This document shows positions 6,578-7,451 of a stretch of DNA of 7,451 bases, one piece after another. The translations under genes and the position numbers were made by a program. Each line of letters opens with the position of its first letter. Within the stretch, counting starts at the first letter, position 1. This DNA is from Lachnospiraceae bacterium (lineage in GTDB: Bacteria; Bacillota; Clostridia; Lachnospirales; Lachnospiraceae). Location: assembly GCA_017959525.1 (NCBI GenBank), contig JAGDAL010000029.1, positions 1 through 7,451 of the forward strand, read 5' to 3'. Under the pieces are notes generated by a model. The model saw only the letters and a program-made list of their open reading frames with translations. It was not told the DNA's origin and ran no database searches.

Positions 6578-7451
6578 ATTTGGTCATGTTATGAAAATCA
6601 TCGTAGAAGTTCGGATAAGAAATGGTTACACACTCCGGATGGTCTAAGGTGACCTCCTCGTCGGTAAGGACGGATGCAACTGTAAATGCCATGGCAATGC
6701 GGTGATCCAAATAAGTCCGAATAGAAGACCCGTGCAGTTGCTTGCCACCGGTGATGATCATACCGTCCTCTGTTGGATTTACATCAGCACCCATAGCACG
6801 TAGATTCTCTGTGACCGTTGCAATACGATCGGATTCTTTGACTTTTAGTTCCGCAGCATCCCGAATGGTAGTGGTTCCGTCGGCTGCAACCGCCATCACT
6901 GCAATTACCGGAATCTCATCGATGAGGGTCGGAATCAAATCACCGGAGATCTCGCATCCATGGAGATGGGAAGAGGTGACATGAAGATCCGCAACCGGCT
7001 CTCCGGAGACGATGCGCTGATTCTCTAAGCTTACTTTTCCGCCCATGGCCTTGGCAACGGTTAAGATGCCGGCACGGGTTTCATTTATATTCACGTTCTC
7101 AATCAGAATATCCGCATCCTCGGCAATAAGTCCTGCTGCAATAAAATAAGCAGCGGAAGAGATATCATCCGGAATATGAATTTGTTGTCCTTCCAACGAA
7201 TCTCCCGGGGTGACGGTGGCCGTATAGCCTTCGGTTGTAATGTGTCCGCCGAAGCCGTTCACCATGAGCTCCGTGTGGTTTCTGGAAATGGCAGGTTCCG
7301 TCACGGAGGTGATGCCATCTGCATACAAGCCTGCCAGTAAGATGCAGGATTTTACCTGTGCGGAAGCAACCGGTGAGGTGTACTGAATCCCGTGGAGGGA
7401 TTGACCGGTAATGCGAAGCGGGGCGCATCCGTTGTTATGTAAAGAGACAAT
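6576..7451 (-). CDS. aroA: 3-phosphoshikimate 1-carboxyvinyltransferase (EPSP synthase), 5' part missing
   Basis: This enzyme joins shikimate-3-phosphate and phosphoenolpyruvate to EPSP, the sixth step of the shikimate pathway, in the cytosol. The frame stays open from its TAA (6576-6578) to the right edge, giving 291 residues; the full family length of about 425-430 means roughly the first third lies outside. The apparent TTG start at 7328 is internal, because homology continues upstream: PLRITGQSLHGIQY and SPVASAQVKSCILLAGL. Counting visible residues, other motifs are NHTELMVNGFGG (58-69), IPDDISSAAYF (93-103), DEIPVIAVMA (178-187, catalytic-type D179), AELKVKESDRI (200-210, E206, R209) and YLDHRIAMAF (247-256, H250, R251). 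All are intact. It is unrelated to the glp genes and converges on sfsA. The glyphosate-sensitivity class cannot be judged without the N-terminus. Confidence 0.97.
   Translation of the reverse strand: MVSLHNNGCAPLRITGQSLHGIQYTSPVASAQVKSCILLAGLYADGITSVTEPAISRNHTELMVNGFGGHITTEGYTATVTPGDSLEGQQIHIPDDISSAAYFIAAGLIAEDADILIENVNINETRAGILTVAKAMGGKVSLENQRIVSGEPVADLHVTSSHLHGCEISGDLIPTLIDEIPVIAVMAVAADGTTTIRDAAELKVKESDRIATVTENLRAMGADVNPTEDGMIITGGKQLHGSSIRTYLDHRIAMAFTVASVLTDEEVTLDHPECVTISYPNFYDDFHNMTK

Noticed and set aside
7165..7428. Minus-strand 87-codon open stretch at the right edge
   Set aside because: It overlaps aroA in another frame; the aroA frame carries SAQVKS and NHTELMV motifs and stays open to the edge.

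Overview
The window looks like a chromosomal segment of a Gram-positive anaerobe of the Clostridia, probably Lachnospiraceae-like. That is inference from the strong AGGAGG-type ribosome binding sites, the codon style, and the gene set: a glp operon whose glycerol-3-phosphate oxidation module contains a DUF1667 protein. No species can be named from sequence alone.

Positions 1-341 are non-coding and hold the control region of the operon: a cluster of TGTG/CACA dyads, a candidate promoter (135-163), and a long hairpin followed by seven T residues (207-264) that looks like a leader attenuator. Positions 342-5776 carry five plus-strand cistrons: glpK (glycerol kinase), glpF (glycerol channel), a GlpA-like FAD oxidoreductase with a C-terminal [2Fe-2S] BFD-type domain, a second two-dinucleotide-domain FAD/NAD oxidoreductase, and a small DUF1667 iron-sulfur-type protein. 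A GC-rich stem-loop separates glpF from the redox genes, and an intrinsic terminator (5793-5826) closes the operon. The implied pathway is glycerol entry through GlpF, phosphorylation by GlpK, then oxidation of glycerol-3-phosphate to dihydroxyacetone phosphate by the three-protein redox module. No glpC, glpD, glpO or glpP is in the window.

The main anomaly is an in-frame amber codon (4685-4687) that cuts the second oxidoreductase into 184- and 234/235-residue parts with no other lesion. It replaces the residue expected to be the acidic end of beta-2 in the NAD-binding fold. It could be a recent nonsense mutation, a sequencing error, or a genuine split gene, since an SD-like AAGGTGG and TTG/ATG codons lie at the break.

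Beyond the operon, sfsA (5876-6547, plus strand) has a promoter-like element almost touching its start codon and no clear ribosome binding site. It converges on aroA (EPSP synthase, minus strand, 5' part beyond the window edge), with a compact terminator hairpin between them (6551-6577).
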